Assembly (NCBI RefSeq): GCF_036346615.1
Contig: NZ_CP107836.1
Span: forward strand, 6,696,001 to 6,760,000
DNA length: 64,000 nt
Origin: Streptomyces sp. NBC_00523
Lineage (GTDB): Bacteria > Actinomycetota > Actinomycetes > Streptomycetales > Streptomycetaceae
Reading direction: 5' to 3'
Shown in pieces: positions 8,695 to 17,522 of this stretch. The notes beneath the pieces were generated by a model, which saw nothing but the letters and a program-made list of their open reading frames with translations, had not been told where the DNA came from and made no database searches. Position 1 is the stretch's first letter, and each line of letters begins with the position of its first letter. A program made the translations under genes and the position numbers.

Positions 8695-9827
8695 ACGCCC
8701 CGGTCACCGGCCTCCCTGGCGGCGGCCCGGCGCGCGGCGCCCGGGCGATGGCCGAACTCCACGCGCCCGGCCAGGCCGTCCAGCGGCATCCGCCCGGGCA
8801 GCGCCGGGCGCGGCGTCCGAGGACCCGCCCCGGGACCGGCCGCGGCGGCCGGAACCGGCTCCACCGTGCGAGACAGGGTGCCCGTCGAGGCCGGCGGCCC
8901 GGCGGGCGCGGCGAAATCCGCGGGTTCCTCCGCGTCCTCCGCGTCCGCGGTCTCCGGCTCCACCGGCGCCGGGCGCTCGGCGGTCAGCCGTTCCGCGGTC
9001 ATCCGTTCCGTGGTCAGCATGATCAGCCCGCCGGCCGCGACCGCCCCGCACACCAGGGCCAGCACCGTGCCCGTGACCCCGTGCCGGAACTGCTCGCCGA
9101 ACAGCGTGATCCCCACCGCCGCGGCCACCACCGGATTCACCACGGTCACCGTCGCCAGCGGGGCCGTCAGACCCGCGCCCCGGTAGGCCGCCTGGGACAG
9201 CAGCAGACCGGCGCCCGCCAGCGCCGCGATGACCAGCAGCGGCAGCAGCCCGGACTTCACGGCACCGGCCGTCCACTCCATGGCCACGGTCTTCGTGTAC
9301 ACCGACGCGATGCCGAACGCGACACCCGCCGCCCCGGCCAGCACCACACTCCGCATCACCGGGCGGCGCATCGCCCGCGAGAGCAGGATCAGCGCGGCCA
9401 CCGCGCCGAAGGTCACCATCGCCAGCATCAGCTGCTGCGGCGCCCCCAGGCTGTGCGCGTCGGAGCTGCCGGTCAGCGCGAGCAGCCCGGCCAGACCCAC
9501 CGTCGCCATGACCGCGCCGCGCCAGGCCGTGGCCCCGGCCCTGCGGCGTACGAACAGCGCGGCCATCGGCAGCGCGAAGACGATCGTGAGCGCCCCCAGC
9601 GGCTGGACGAGGCTCAGCGGGCCGTACGCCAGCGCCACGACGTGCAGGACGGCGCCCAGCCCGTTGAGCGTCACGGCCGCCCACCAGACCCGGTTGCGCA
9701 GCGGTGCGAGCGAGCGGCCGTCGGAGGCCGTGGCCACGCGCTCCTGGACGATCGCCCCGGCCGCGTAGGCGACCGCGGAGACCAGTGACAGGAGCACGGA
9801 CAGCGCAAGGGAACTCATGTACACCAC
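8664..9827 (-). CDS. EamA/DMT-superfamily membrane transporter
   Basis: A 387-residue integral membrane protein of the drug/metabolite transporter superfamily. Its first 280 residues hold about ten hydrophobic segments in two similar halves (SVLLSLVSAVAYAAGAIVQERV and the later VVNPVVAAAVGITLFGEQ, a typical EamA C-terminal motif). The last 100 residues are a Pro/Ala/Glu-rich cytoplasmic tail unlike the core family. The start is uncertain: GTG at 9827 or 9824, or ATG at 9818; AAGGGGA just upstream favours 9824-9827. It is convergent with the M23 gene and overlaps its 3' end by 31 bp. The substrate is unknown. Confidence 0.85.
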   Translation of the reverse strand: MVYMSSLALSVLLSLVSAVAYAAGAIVQERVATASDGRSLAPLRNRVWWAAVTLNGLGAVLHVVALAYGPLSLVQPLGALTIVFALPMAALFVRRRAGATAWRGAVMATVGLAGLLALTGSSDAHSLGAPQQLMLAMVTFGAVAALILLSRAMRRPVMRSVVLAGAAGVAFGIASVYTKTVAMEWTAGAVKSGLLPLLVIAALAGAGLLLSQAAYRGAGLTAPLATVTVVNPVVAAAVGITLFGEQFRHGVTGTVLALVCGAVAAGGLIMLTTERMTAERLTAERPAPVEPETADAEDAEEPADFAAPAGPPASTGTLSRTVEPVPAAAAGPGAGPRTPRPALPGRMPLDGLAGRVEFGHRPGAARRAAAREAGDRGVQTLTPPARR

Positions 9828-9876
9828 GATCCCCTTTTCCAGCCGCCGCGTCGTCGTCCCTGAGGCGGCGATCCGG

Positions 9877-9896
9877 CGTACTGCTTTGGTAGTACG
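9877..9896. promoter_or_regulatory. Candidate operator CGTACT-N8-AGTACG upstream of the EamA transporter
   Basis: A perfect 6-bp inverted repeat around an 8-base AT-richer centre, 50 bp upstream of the transporter start in a 250-bp intergenic region. GntR-type regulators bind GTAC-containing palindromes, but no regulator gene is adjacent, so the assignment is open. Confidence 0.4.
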
Positions 9897-10010
9897 GCAG
9901 TGGTCCGGGTGTCCTCCTCTTGACGGTAGTCCTCCGCGCGCCGGACGTCAGAAGGATCTTGGTGAGGGCGGCCTTCACGGGACCGACACGGATGGTGTCC
10001 GTCCGACCCC

Positions 10011-10039
10011 TTGACGCGGTCACGGCGGAATCCAAGAAT
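10011..10039 (+). promoter_or_regulatory. Candidate promoter of the GH92 mannosidase
   Basis: TTGACG (10011-10016) and AAGAAT (10034-10039) are separated by 17 bp, close to the housekeeping sigma consensus. The predicted start of transcription falls a few bases before the palindrome at 10051. Confidence 0.55.
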
Positions 10040-10050
10040 GATCGCGCTCT

Positions 10051-10062
10051 GACAACGTTGTC
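10051..10062. promoter_or_regulatory. LacI-type operator GACAACGTTGTC upstream of GH92
   Basis: A perfect 12-bp palindrome with the CG centre typical of LacI-family operators in actinobacteria. It lies between the predicted transcription start and the Shine-Dalgarno sequence AAGGAG, a position suited to blocking initiation or early elongation. It differs from the GGAGAGCGCTCTCC site, so a different LacI protein is expected. Confidence 0.7.
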
Positions 10063-10077
10063 CTAAGGAGTCTCACC

Positions 10078-12438
10078 ATGCATCGGACCCCACGGCCGGG
10101 GCTGCGCGGCCCGGCGGCCGTACTCGCTGCCGCCGCGCTCCTGGGCGGTGTCCTCCTCCCCGGGGCCACGGCCGAGGCCGCCCCGCGGAGCGACGGCCGG
10201 CTGACCGATCTGGTCAACCCGTTCATCGGCACCCAGAACGAGGGCAACACCTACCCCGGCGCCTCCGTGCCCTTCGGCATGGTGCAGCTCTCGCCGGACA
10301 CCGGGCACAACACCGGTTACGACTACGGCGAGAACCACATCCGCGGCTTCTCCTCCGTCCACCTCTCCGGCGTCGGCTGCGGCCTCGGCGGCGACCTGCC
10401 GACGCTGCCCACCACCGGCGACGTCACCGAGACCGACTACGCGAAGTACGCGGCGGAGTTCAGCCACGACGACGAGAAGGCGAGCCCCGGCTACTACCGG
10501 GTCGGGCTCAAGACCGGCATCGAGGCCGAGCTGACCGCCACGCAGCGCACCGGCGTGCAGCGCTACACCTTCCCGGCCACCGACAAGGCCAACGTCCTGC
10601 TCAACGCGGGCCAGTCGCTGCACCGGACGCTCTCGTCCGACGTGGAGATCCTGGACAACCGCACCGTGCGCACCGCCATCACCGGCAGCGGCTTCTGCCA
10701 GGACACCAAGCCGTACACGGTCTACACGATCACCCGCTTCGACCGCCCCTTCACCACCTCCGGCACCTGGAACGGCGACACCGTCACCGGTGCGAAGCAG
10801 TCCACGGCCACCGACGCCCGCAACGGTGCCTGGCTGCGGTTCGACACCACCAAGGACCGCACCGTCGAGGCCACCACGGCGCTCAGCTACGTCGACGCCA
10901 AGGGCGCCGCGCTCAACCTCCGTGCCGAGGGCGGCCACAGCTTCGACCACGTCCTGCGCTCCGCCGAACGCACCTGGGAGGACCGCCTCGAAGGGGTGAA
11001 GGCCCAGGGCGGCAGCGACGAACTGCGCCGGACCTTCTACTCCTCCCTCTACCGGTCCTTCCTCGCGCCCAACGTGGGCAGCGACGTGGACGGCCGCTAC
11101 ACGGGCTGGGACCAGAAGAAGCACCGCGCTGTCGACTCGCATGGGACTTTCACCTACTACCAGAACTGGTCGCTCTGGGACACCTACCGCAGCCAGGCCC
11201 AGCTGCTTTCCCTGCTCGCCCCGCGCGAATCCCGCGACATGGCGATATCCGTCCTGCGTATCGACGCGGAGAGCGGCTGGCTGCCCAAGTGGGGCTACGG
11301 CACGGTCGAGACCAACATCATGACCGGCGACCCGGTCACGCCCTTCCTCACCAACGCCTACCAGCAGGGCCTGCTGAAGGGGTACGAGGAGGAGGCGTAC
11401 CGCGCGCTGAAGAAGAACGCGGACGGGGTCCCGCCCACCGACTCCGCGCCCGTCGGCCGCGAGGCCAACGTCCAGTACCTGAAGGACGGCTTCGCCCCGT
11501 ACATCAAGGACCGGCCGCACGCGAAGCCCGGTGACTCCGACTTCGACCACGGCGCCTCCGCGACCCTGGAGTACGCCCTCTCGGACGGCATGCTCGCCGA
11601 GATGGCCCGCGACCTCGGCCACAAGGCCGATGCGGCGCGCTACGGGGCCCGCGCGCAGAACTACCGGAAGATCTTCGACCCCTCGACCGGCTTCTTCCGC
11701 GCCCGCGACGCCGCCGGCGCCTTCACCGGTCCCGCCGACCCGGCCGAGAGCGAGGGCTTCCACGAGGGCACGTCCTGGCAGTACCAGTGGCTGGTCCCGC
11801 AGGACATCCCCGGCATGGTCGACCTCATCGGCGGGAAGGACGCCGCCAACCAGCGGCTCGACTCGTTCTTCGCGTACGACAAGCTCCTCGCCGACCCGGC
11901 GAAGACCGCTCGCGAGGTGTGGGTGAACGGCCCGTACGCGTACTACAACGCCGACAAGTACAACCCGCAGAACGAGCCCGACCTCATCGCCCCGTACACC
12001 TACCTCTCCACCGGCCAGCCGTGGAAGACGACCGACGTGGTCCACGCGGCCCTGACGCTCTTCACCAACGGCCCGACCGGCATGACCGGCAACGACGACC
12101 TCGGCACGATGTCCGCCTGGATGGTGCTCTCGTCCATCGGCGTCTTCCCGGTCCAGCCGGGCACCGACACCTGGGGCCTGTCCACGCCCGCGTTCGAACG
12201 CGTCGACATCAAACTCGACCGCCGCTACTACCCGCGCGGCGCGCTGACCGTCAGGGCCCCCGGCACCTCGGACGCCGACCGCTACATCCAGTCCGCCCGG
12301 CTCGACGGCGCGACGCAGTCGCGTACCTACCTGACGACGGACGACATCCGCTCGGCCCGCTCGCTCTCCTTCACGGTGGGCGGCGAGCCGTCGGCGTGGG
12401 GCACCTCGCCCGAGGACGCTCCGCCCGCCCTGGACTGA
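10078..12438 (+). CDS. Secreted GH92 alpha-1,2-mannosidase
   Basis: A 786-residue exported exo-mannosidase of glycoside hydrolase family 92, calcium-dependent enzymes that remove terminal mannose from glycans. The signal peptide ends near residue 38 (ATAEAAP). The mature enzyme begins with LVNPFIGTQNEGNTYPGAS and PFGMVQLSPDT, hallmark N-terminal segments of the family. Conserved catalytic-domain segments follow: YYQNWSLWDTYRSQ, FHEGTSWQYQW, and near the C-terminus GNDDLGTMSAWM. Length and order are normal. It has its own promoter, operator and a strong terminator, so it is a single-gene unit. A role in scavenging fungal or plant mannan is inferred. Confidence 0.95.
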   Translation: MHRTPRPGLRGPAAVLAAAALLGGVLLPGATAEAAPRSDGRLTDLVNPFIGTQNEGNTYPGASVPFGMVQLSPDTGHNTGYDYGENHIRGFSSVHLSGVGCGLGGDLPTLPTTGDVTETDYAKYAAEFSHDDEKASPGYYRVGLKTGIEAELTATQRTGVQRYTFPATDKANVLLNAGQSLHRTLSSDVEILDNRTVRTAITGSGFCQDTKPYTVYTITRFDRPFTTSGTWNGDTVTGAKQSTATDARNGAWLRFDTTKDRTVEATTALSYVDAKGAALNLRAEGGHSFDHVLRSAERTWEDRLEGVKAQGGSDELRRTFYSSLYRSFLAPNVGSDVDGRYTGWDQKKHRAVDSHGTFTYYQNWSLWDTYRSQAQLLSLLAPRESRDMAISVLRIDAESGWLPKWGYGTVETNIMTGDPVTPFLTNAYQQGLLKGYEEEAYRALKKNADGVPPTDSAPVGREANVQYLKDGFAPYIKDRPHAKPGDSDFDHGASATLEYALSDGMLAEMARDLGHKADAARYGARAQNYRKIFDPSTGFFRARDAAGAFTGPADPAESEGFHEGTSWQYQWLVPQDIPGMVDLIGGKDAANQRLDSFFAYDKLLADPAKTAREVWVNGPYAYYNADKYNPQNEPDLIAPYTYLSTGQPWKTTDVVHAALTLFTNGPTGMTGNDDLGTMSAWMVLSSIGVFPVQPGTDTWGLSTPAFERVDIKLDRRYYPRGALTVRAPGTSDADRYIQSARLDGATQSRTYLTTDDIRSARSLSFTVGGEPSAWGTSPEDAPPALD

Positions 12439-12454
12439 CCGGGCGGCCGCACGG

Positions 12455-12496
12455 CCGAGCGCCCTTCTCCCCGTCGGCGGGGAGAAGGGCGCTCGG
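12455..12496 (+). terminator. Strong terminator after GH92
   Basis: A perfect 18-bp GC-rich stem (12455-12472 with 12479-12496) and a 6-base loop follow the GH92 stop by 17 bp. It also faces the convergent STAS gene, so it probably works in both directions. Confidence 0.85.
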
Positions 12497-12510
12497 TGTT
12501 TGCCTCTTCG

Positions 12511-12873
12511 CTACACGGGAAGCGGCGGGTCGATCGCCTCGGCGACGCTCGGGAAGACCGGGACGGCGCTGTCCAGGCCGAGAACGGAGATCAGCCGTTC
12601 CATGAAGACCGAGGGTGCGGCGAGCCGCAGCCGGGGACCGAGGGCCGCCTGTCCCTGGAGCAGCACATTCACCGTCGTGGAGTCGGCGAAACTCACGTCC
12701 GAGAGGTCCACGACGACCGGCCCGGCACCCTCAAGCGACGCGTTCTCCAGCGCGGTGCCGAGGGGCGCCACGTTGTCGATGTCGAGGTCACCGGTTACAG
12801 CGAGCACCAACGCCCCACGTTCCTGCCGTGGGACGATCTGCATGGCTCTGCCGGCGCTGGGCGGTGGAAGCAC
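12511..12873 (-). CDS. STAS-domain anti-sigma factor antagonist
   Basis: A small cytoplasmic partner-switching protein of the SpoIIAA/RsbV/BldG type: unphosphorylated it would bind an anti-sigma kinase and free a sigma factor. The STAS fold is clear (LVLAVTGDLDIDNVAPLGTAL, then VVVDLSDVSFADSTTVNVLL); the Ser in ADSTT is the expected phosphorylation site. A GTG at 12873 with GAGG five bases upstream gives 120 residues. An ATG at 12843 gives 110 and a TTG at 12969 gives 152; neither has a good ribosome binding site. HATPase and SpoIIE-type genes that could act on it follow at 13.7-18.8 kb. Confidence 0.88.
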   Translation of the reverse strand: MLPPPSAGRAMQIVPRQERGALVLAVTGDLDIDNVAPLGTALENASLEGAGPVVVDLSDVSFADSTTVNVLLQGQAALGPRLRLAAPSVFMERLISVLGLDSAVPVFPSVAEAIDPPLPV

Positions 12874-13093
12874 GTTCACCTCGTGTTGCACTGGGCGGGG
12901 GGGGGTAACGCCGCGATCGGACGGGCAGTCCGATTCTGCTCCGTCCCTGCTCGCGGCGGGAATGCTCAACGATAAAAGTAACAGTTGCCATTTGACAACA
13001 TTCTTCGTGGGGCAACAATCTGTACCGAACGATCAACGTGAGCGCCCGTCCGAGCGGCGCCTTCGGAACGCGGAAGCAGGGGCGTGCATGAAG

Positions 13094-13606
13094 CTAGGCG
13101 CTGTCCGCGACATCGTCGCGAAGCCGGGCGGCGGTACTCCGCTCACCGGTGAGCCGCTGCGATGCCGCCGAGCGGAAGGCGGTCAGCCCCACGGCGAGAG
13201 CGGCCACCTCGGAGGGCTGCATCCGCTCCAGCACGGCGGTCAGCTCCCGCGTGCGGATCGCCCGGTACTCCTCCAGCAGCTCCCGGCCCTGGAGGGTCAG
13301 CCGGAGCTCGACCTCCCGGCGGCTCGTCGGGCTCGGGTCCCGCTGGACCAGGCCCATGGCCTCCATCCGGTCGCACAGCCGGCTCACGGACGGGGCCCGC
13401 GAGCCGAGCGCCTTCCCGAGCGAGCGCAGATTGCTCCCCTCGTGCTGCTCGATGACGAGGAGCGCGCGAAGCTGGGAGGGGGAGACAACTCCCCGGGCGG
13501 CGGCCTCCTGGCCACGCCCCCACAACACCTCCAGAAGCTCGGACGCGGCACAGACGTCCTCGGACACCTGTTCAGGGCGGTGAGGGAGTCCGGTGCGGTG
13601 GGGCAT
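13094..13606 (-). CDS. MarR-family transcriptional regulator
   Basis: A 170-residue winged-helix regulator of the MarR family. The DNA-binding part is recognisable at about residues 42-105 (SPSQLRALLVIEQHEGSNLRSLGKALGS, APSVSRLCDRMEAMGLVQRDPS, then the wing REVELRLTLQGRELL). The flanking helices would form the dimer interface. It is divergent from the phosphatase at 13687 with about 80 bp between the starts, so it may control that gene. The effector is unknown. Confidence 0.9.
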   Translation of the reverse strand: MPHRTGLPHRPEQVSEDVCAASELLEVLWGRGQEAAARGVVSPSQLRALLVIEQHEGSNLRSLGKALGSRAPSVSRLCDRMEAMGLVQRDPSPTSRREVELRLTLQGRELLEEYRAIRTRELTAVLERMQPSEVAALAVGLTAFRSAASQRLTGERSTAARLRDDVADSA

Positions 13607-13686
13607 TCTTCCACTCTGTCACCCGTAGCGTGCTCCTGTCAGCCTGGCTCCGCTCCCGTCGGCCACCGAAGAATGGGCGAAACAGC

Positions 13687-14862
13687 GTGAATGCCCCCAC
13701 GGATATCGAACGAGCGCTCCGCGCGGCGCCGCCGTATGCCCTGGTGAAGACGGTGCGCGAGATCCTCGCGAAATCGTACGGGGCCCTCTCGGTGCAGCTT
13801 CTGCTGGCGGATTACGGAATGACCGTGCTCAACCCGGTCGACGCCGGCGACGGACCCGGGCAGCCGCTCTCCCTGAACAACAGCCCGCAGGGCCGCGCCT
13901 TCGGCAGCCAGCGCCCGCACCAGGGCCGCACCGGCCCGGACGACGCGGCCGACCACCACTTCCCGGTCACCGTCCGGGGCGAACGCCTCGGCATTCTCAC
14001 CGTCCGGCTGCCCTCCGCGCGGGCCACCCCGCAGATCACGGACGACCTCACCCATGTCGCGGACCTCCTCGCCCACGAGATCGTCGTCGCCGAGCGGGAC
14101 ACCGACCACTACCAGCGGGCCCGCCGCACCACGCGCCTCACCCTCGCCGCGGAGATGCAGTGGCAGCTGCTCCCGGCCAGGTCCTTCGTCGCCGCCGAGT
14201 ACGCCATAGGAGCCCAGCTCGAACCCGCCTACGCCATCCACGGCGACAACTTCGACTGGGCGGCCGAGGGCGACCAGCTGAGCGTCGCCGTGACCAACGG
14301 CCTGGGGGAGGGCATCCGCGCCTCCCTCCTCACCAACCTGGCCGTCAACGCGCTGCGCAACGCCAGAAGGGCCGGGATCGGCATCGCGGACCAGGCGGCC
14401 CTGGCCGACCAGGCCATCTACGAACAGCACCGCGGCGCCGCCCACGTCTCGACGCTGCTGCTCCGCTTCGACCTGCCCACGGGATCGGTCGAGGCGGTGG
14501 ACGCGGGCTCCCCGCAGCTGTGGCGGCTGCGCGGCCGCACGGTCACCCGGGTCGCGCTGGACGCCCAGCTCCCGCTGGGGATGTTCGAGGAGTCGCAGTA
14601 CGCCGTCCAGCACCTCCAGGCCCGCCCCGGTGACCGGCTGCTGCTCGTCAGCGACGGGGTCTACGACGCGATCTCGCCGGCCGGTGAGACGTTCGCGGAA
14701 CGCGGCCTGTCCAGGGCCGTCCTCGCCACCCGGTTGCTGCCGGCGGCCGCCGTGCCCGGCGCGGTCCTGCGTGAACTCGCGGAACACCGGGCGTCCGACA
14801 CCCTGGACGACGCCCTGGTCATGTGCATCGACTGGTTCGGCAGGCCGGACGCCAGGGGCTGA
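13687..14862 (+). CDS. SpoIIE-like PP2C-family phosphatase with a degenerate metal motif
   Basis: A 391-residue protein with an N-terminal GAF-like sensor part (about residues 10-140) and a C-terminal SpoIIE/RsbU-type PP2C domain (about 160-385). In active members the metal sites are GGDWYD and DVxGHG. Here the equivalents read HGDNFDWA and VTNGLGEG, so the second acidic residue is replaced by Asn. The later LLVSDGVYDA and DDALVMCIDW motifs are kept. It may be a weak or regulatory phosphatase. The GTG at 13687 (VNAPTDIERAL) is preferred over the TTG-type start at 13630, which would add an unlikely basic leader. It is divergent from marR and convergent with the HATPase gene. Confidence 0.85.
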   Translation: MNAPTDIERALRAAPPYALVKTVREILAKSYGALSVQLLLADYGMTVLNPVDAGDGPGQPLSLNNSPQGRAFGSQRPHQGRTGPDDAADHHFPVTVRGERLGILTVRLPSARATPQITDDLTHVADLLAHEIVVAERDTDHYQRARRTTRLTLAAEMQWQLLPARSFVAAEYAIGAQLEPAYAIHGDNFDWAAEGDQLSVAVTNGLGEGIRASLLTNLAVNALRNARRAGIGIADQAALADQAIYEQHRGAAHVSTLLLRFDLPTGSVEAVDAGSPQLWRLRGRTVTRVALDAQLPLGMFEESQYAVQHLQARPGDRLLLVSDGVYDAISPAGETFAERGLSRAVLATRLLPAAAVPGAVLRELAEHRASDTLDDALVMCIDWFGRPDARG

Positions 14863-14901
14863 ACCCGGGCCGGGGTGCGGCCCGGTCCGGTACTCCCCGG
14901 C

Positions 14902-15357
14902 TCAGCTGCTGAGCGTGAACTCCGCCCGGATGCGCTTGCCGACCGGCACCCGCTCGGCCGTGACGCGGTCGCAGAGGGCCACCACGATCTCCATGCCGTG
15001 GCCGCCCAGGCGGCTCGGGTCGGGGGCGTAGAACACGGGCAGCGCGCTGCTGCTGTCGTACACCGTGATGCTGATCCGCTCCGCCGTGCCCTCCAGCTCC
15101 AGCAGATACGGGCCGTGGCTGTAGCGCTCCGCGTTGGTGACGAGCTCGCTCACGGCCAGCATGAGGTCGTTACGGGTGTGCGTGCCGAGCACGGCCATCC
15201 ACTCGGACACCAGCCTGCCGAGAAAGCGGTCCGCCAGTGCCCGCGCCTGGGAAATGCAGCCCGGCTCGCCGTCGAACACTTCGGCGCTGTGCAATGCCTC
15301 CGTGGGCGGACAGCTCCGGGGGGAGTCGTCCGGCCGGGAGATCGCCTGTTCGTTCAT
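14902..15357 (-). CDS. HATPase-domain anti-sigma-factor-like serine kinase
   Basis: A 151-residue GHKL ATPase of the RsbW/SpoIIAB type abundant in Streptomyces. The N box is MLAVSELVTNAERYS and the G1 box is RLGGHGMEIVVALCD; the C-terminus is a short strand. Such proteins phosphorylate STAS antagonists and bind sigma factors. The STAS protein at 12511 and the sigma factor at 18920 are nearby candidates, but pairing cannot be read from sequence. It is convergent with the phosphatase at 13687. Confidence 0.88.
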   Translation of the reverse strand: MNEQAISRPDDSPRSCPPTEALHSAEVFDGEPGCISQARALADRFLGRLVSEWMAVLGTHTRNDLMLAVSELVTNAERYSHGPYLLELEGTAERISITVYDSSSALPVFYAPDPSRLGGHGMEIVVALCDRVTAERVPVGKRIRAEFTLSS

Positions 15358-15456
15358 GTGCTCCAGCCAGGGCGCAGCGGGGGAGGTCGCAGACCTCTTT
15401 CGTGTGATCGTGTACCCGCGTCGGGAGATCCCACTCCCCTGCGTCGTCAGCGAATA

Positions 15457-15900
15457 TTACGCGCGGCCGGGAAGCCGCACCACGGTGACGAAGAAGTCGT
15501 CGATCTGCCGGACGGCCGCGATGAACTGGTCCAGGTCGACCGGCTTGGTCACGTAGGCGTTGGCGTGCAGCTTGTAGCTGCGCAGGATGTCCTCCTCGGC
15601 GGAGGAGGTGGTGAGCACGACGACCGGGATCAGCGCGAGCTCCGGGTCCTGCTTGATCTGCTCCAGCACCTGGCGGCCGTCGTACTTCGGCAGATTCAGG
15701 TCGAGCAGGATCAGATCGGGCCGGGGCGCGTCGGCGTGGGCACCCCGGCGGTACAGGAAGTCGAGCGCCTCCTCGCCGTCGCGGACCACATGGAGCGTGT
15801 TGCGGATCTTGTTGTCCTCGAACGCTTCACGGGTCATCAGCTCGTCGCCCGGGTCGTCCTCGACCAGGAGGACCTCGATGGGCTCTACAGGGGTGTTCAC
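15457..15900 (-). CDS. Single-domain response regulator (Rcp1-like)
   Basis: A 147-residue receiver domain without output domain, similar to cyanobacterial Rcp1-type regulators. The acidic pocket is LLVEDDPGD, the phospho-acceptor Asp is in [10 protein letters not shown], and the switch residues are VLTTSS and VTKPVD. Its GTG start overlaps the last 4 bp of the histidine kinase gene (stop at 15897), so translation is coupled and the kinase is its probable partner. It is the last gene of a three-gene operon with the kinase and the receiver-phosphatase at 17512. With no output domain it probably acts by protein contact. Confidence 0.92.
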   Translation of the reverse strand: MNTPVEPIEVLLVEDDPGDELMTREAFEDNKIRNTLHVVRDGEEALDFLYRRGAHADAPRPDLILLDLNLPKYDGRQVLEQIKQDPELALIPVVVLTTSSAEEDILRSYKLHANAYVTKPVDLDQFIAAVRQIDDFFVTVVRLPGRA

Positions 15901-17522
15901 GTGGTCGCTCCGGTGATCTCCGCAGGGGCTGCGGCGTCGTTGGTTTCCGCGGGTTCGGGCTCGGGGTCGGCGGGGAGCGAGAAGTGGACCCGCGCCCCCT
16001 GACGGGAATCGGGATCGAGCCAGATCCTGCCCCCGTGGAACTCGATGATCTTGCGGCACAGGGCGAGGCCGATCCCCGTGCCGTCGTACTCGTCACGGGC
16101 GTGCAGGCGCTGGAAGATGACGAAGACCTTCTCCGCGAACTCCGGCGCGATGCCGATCCCGTTGTCGGCCACCGTGAAGTGCCAGTCGTCGCCCTCCCGC
16201 TCGCAGCCGACCGTGATCACGCACGGCTCGTCGGCGCGGCGGAACTTCACGGCGTTCCCGATCAGGTTCTGCCAGATCATCGCGAGCGTCGTGGGGTCGC
16301 CGGTGACCGAGGGGAGCGGGTCCTCGCGGACCACCGTGGTCCCCGATTCCTCGATCACCATCCCCAGGTTGGCCAGCGCCCGGTCCAGGGACCGGTCCAG
16401 CTCCACGGGCGTCCAGCTGTCGTGGACCCGGCCGACCCGGGAGAACGTCAGCAGGTCGTTGATGAGCACCTGCATGCGCTTGGCGCCGTCGACCGCGAAG
16501 TCGATGTACTGCTTGCCGCGGCCGTCGAGCTCGTTCCCGTACCGCTTGTCCAGCAGCTGGCAGAACGAGGCGACCTTCCGCAGCGGCTCCTGGAGGTCGT
16601 GCGAGGCGACGTACGCGAACTGCTCCAGCTCCGAGTTGGACCTGCGCAGCTCCACGGTCTGCTGCGCCAGCACGTCCTCCCGCTCCTGCACGGCGTCCAG
16701 CTCGGCCACCAGCCTGCCCCGCATGTCCTCGACCGCGGCGGCCACGGCCCGTACGTCGGCGGGCCCGCGCACCTCGATCCGCTGCCGGCGGAAGCTGCTG
16801 GAGCGGACCCGCCGGGACGCCTCGGCGAGCGCGTTCAGCGGCCGCCCCACGGTGCGTTGGAGCAGCATGCTGAGGGCGATCACGCAGAGCGCGAACACGA
16901 TCAGCAGGGCGGTGAGTACCCGGTCGCGGGTGTGGCGGGCGTCGTCCAGCTCCCCGCGCACCCGGTCCCGGGCGTCGTCGAGATGCGCCTGCTGGGCGCC
17001 GTACAGCTGCCGCAGCTTGTCGAACGCGGCCTTGCTCTCGGCCGTCCTGGCGGACGAGCGCGCCCCGGGGCCGTCGCGCCGGACACCGGCGATCAGCGGG
17101 TCGGCGTGCACCCGGCGCCACTCCGCGGCGGCGGCGGCGATCCGGTCCAGGTCGCGGCTGTACGGCTGCTGGTCGCCCATCGCGGAGCGCACCCGGGCCA
17201 GCCGGTCCGCCTCCTCCTTCTTGCCGGCGGCGAACGGCTCCAGGAACGAGTCGTCACCGGTCAGCGCGTAGCCCCGTACCCCCGTCTCCTGGTTCAGCAG
17301 CGCGTTCTGGAGCTGGAAGGAGGCGGAGCGGGCGGGCTGGATGCGGTCCACCAGCTCGGTGGTCCGGTCCGAGATCCCGGCCAGGACCAGGCCGCCCGCG
17401 ACCACGCAGGCGCAGACGACGAGGACGAAGGCGCCCAGGATCAGGTGGACCCAGTTCTGTACGGACAGCCGCGCCCACCGGCCGGCCGGCTGGACGACGG
17501 GGTCCGGTATCTCATTGCTCAT
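15897..17522 (-). CDS. CHASE3-HAMP sensor histidine kinase
   Basis: A 541-residue membrane sensor kinase. An N-terminal transmembrane helix (about residues 24-50) is followed by an extracellular CHASE3 domain ([20 protein letters not shown]) and a second membrane helix near residue 215. Then come HAMP, a coiled coil ([15 protein letters not shown]), a HisKA domain with the phospho-His in [15 protein letters not shown], and an ATPase domain ([23 protein letters not shown]). This resembles phytochrome-class kinases that work with Rcp1-like regulators. The start (MSNEIPDP) overlaps the end of the receiver-phosphatase gene by 11 bp and its stop overlaps the response regulator, so the three genes form one operon. 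Confidence 0.94.
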   Translation of the reverse strand: MSNEIPDPVVQPAGRWARLSVQNWVHLILGAFVLVVCACVVAGGLVLAGISDRTTELVDRIQPARSASFQLQNALLNQETGVRGYALTGDDSFLEPFAAGKKEEADRLARVRSAMGDQQPYSRDLDRIAAAAAEWRRVHADPLIAGVRRDGPGARSSARTAESKAAFDKLRQLYGAQQAHLDDARDRVRGELDDARHTRDRVLTALLIVFALCVIALSMLLQRTVGRPLNALAEASRRVRSSSFRRQRIEVRGPADVRAVAAAVEDMRGRLVAELDAVQEREDVLAQQTVELRRSNSELEQFAYVASHDLQEPLRKVASFCQLLDKRYGNELDGRGKQYIDFAVDGAKRMQVLINDLLTFSRVGRVHDSWTPVELDRSLDRALANLGMVIEESGTTVVREDPLPSVTGDPTTLAMIWQNLIGNAVKFRRADEPCVITVGCEREGDDWHFTVADNGIGIAPEFAEKVFVIFQRLHARDEYDGTGIGLALCRKIIEFHGGRIWLDPDSRQGARVHFSLPADPEPEPAETNDAAAPAEITGATT

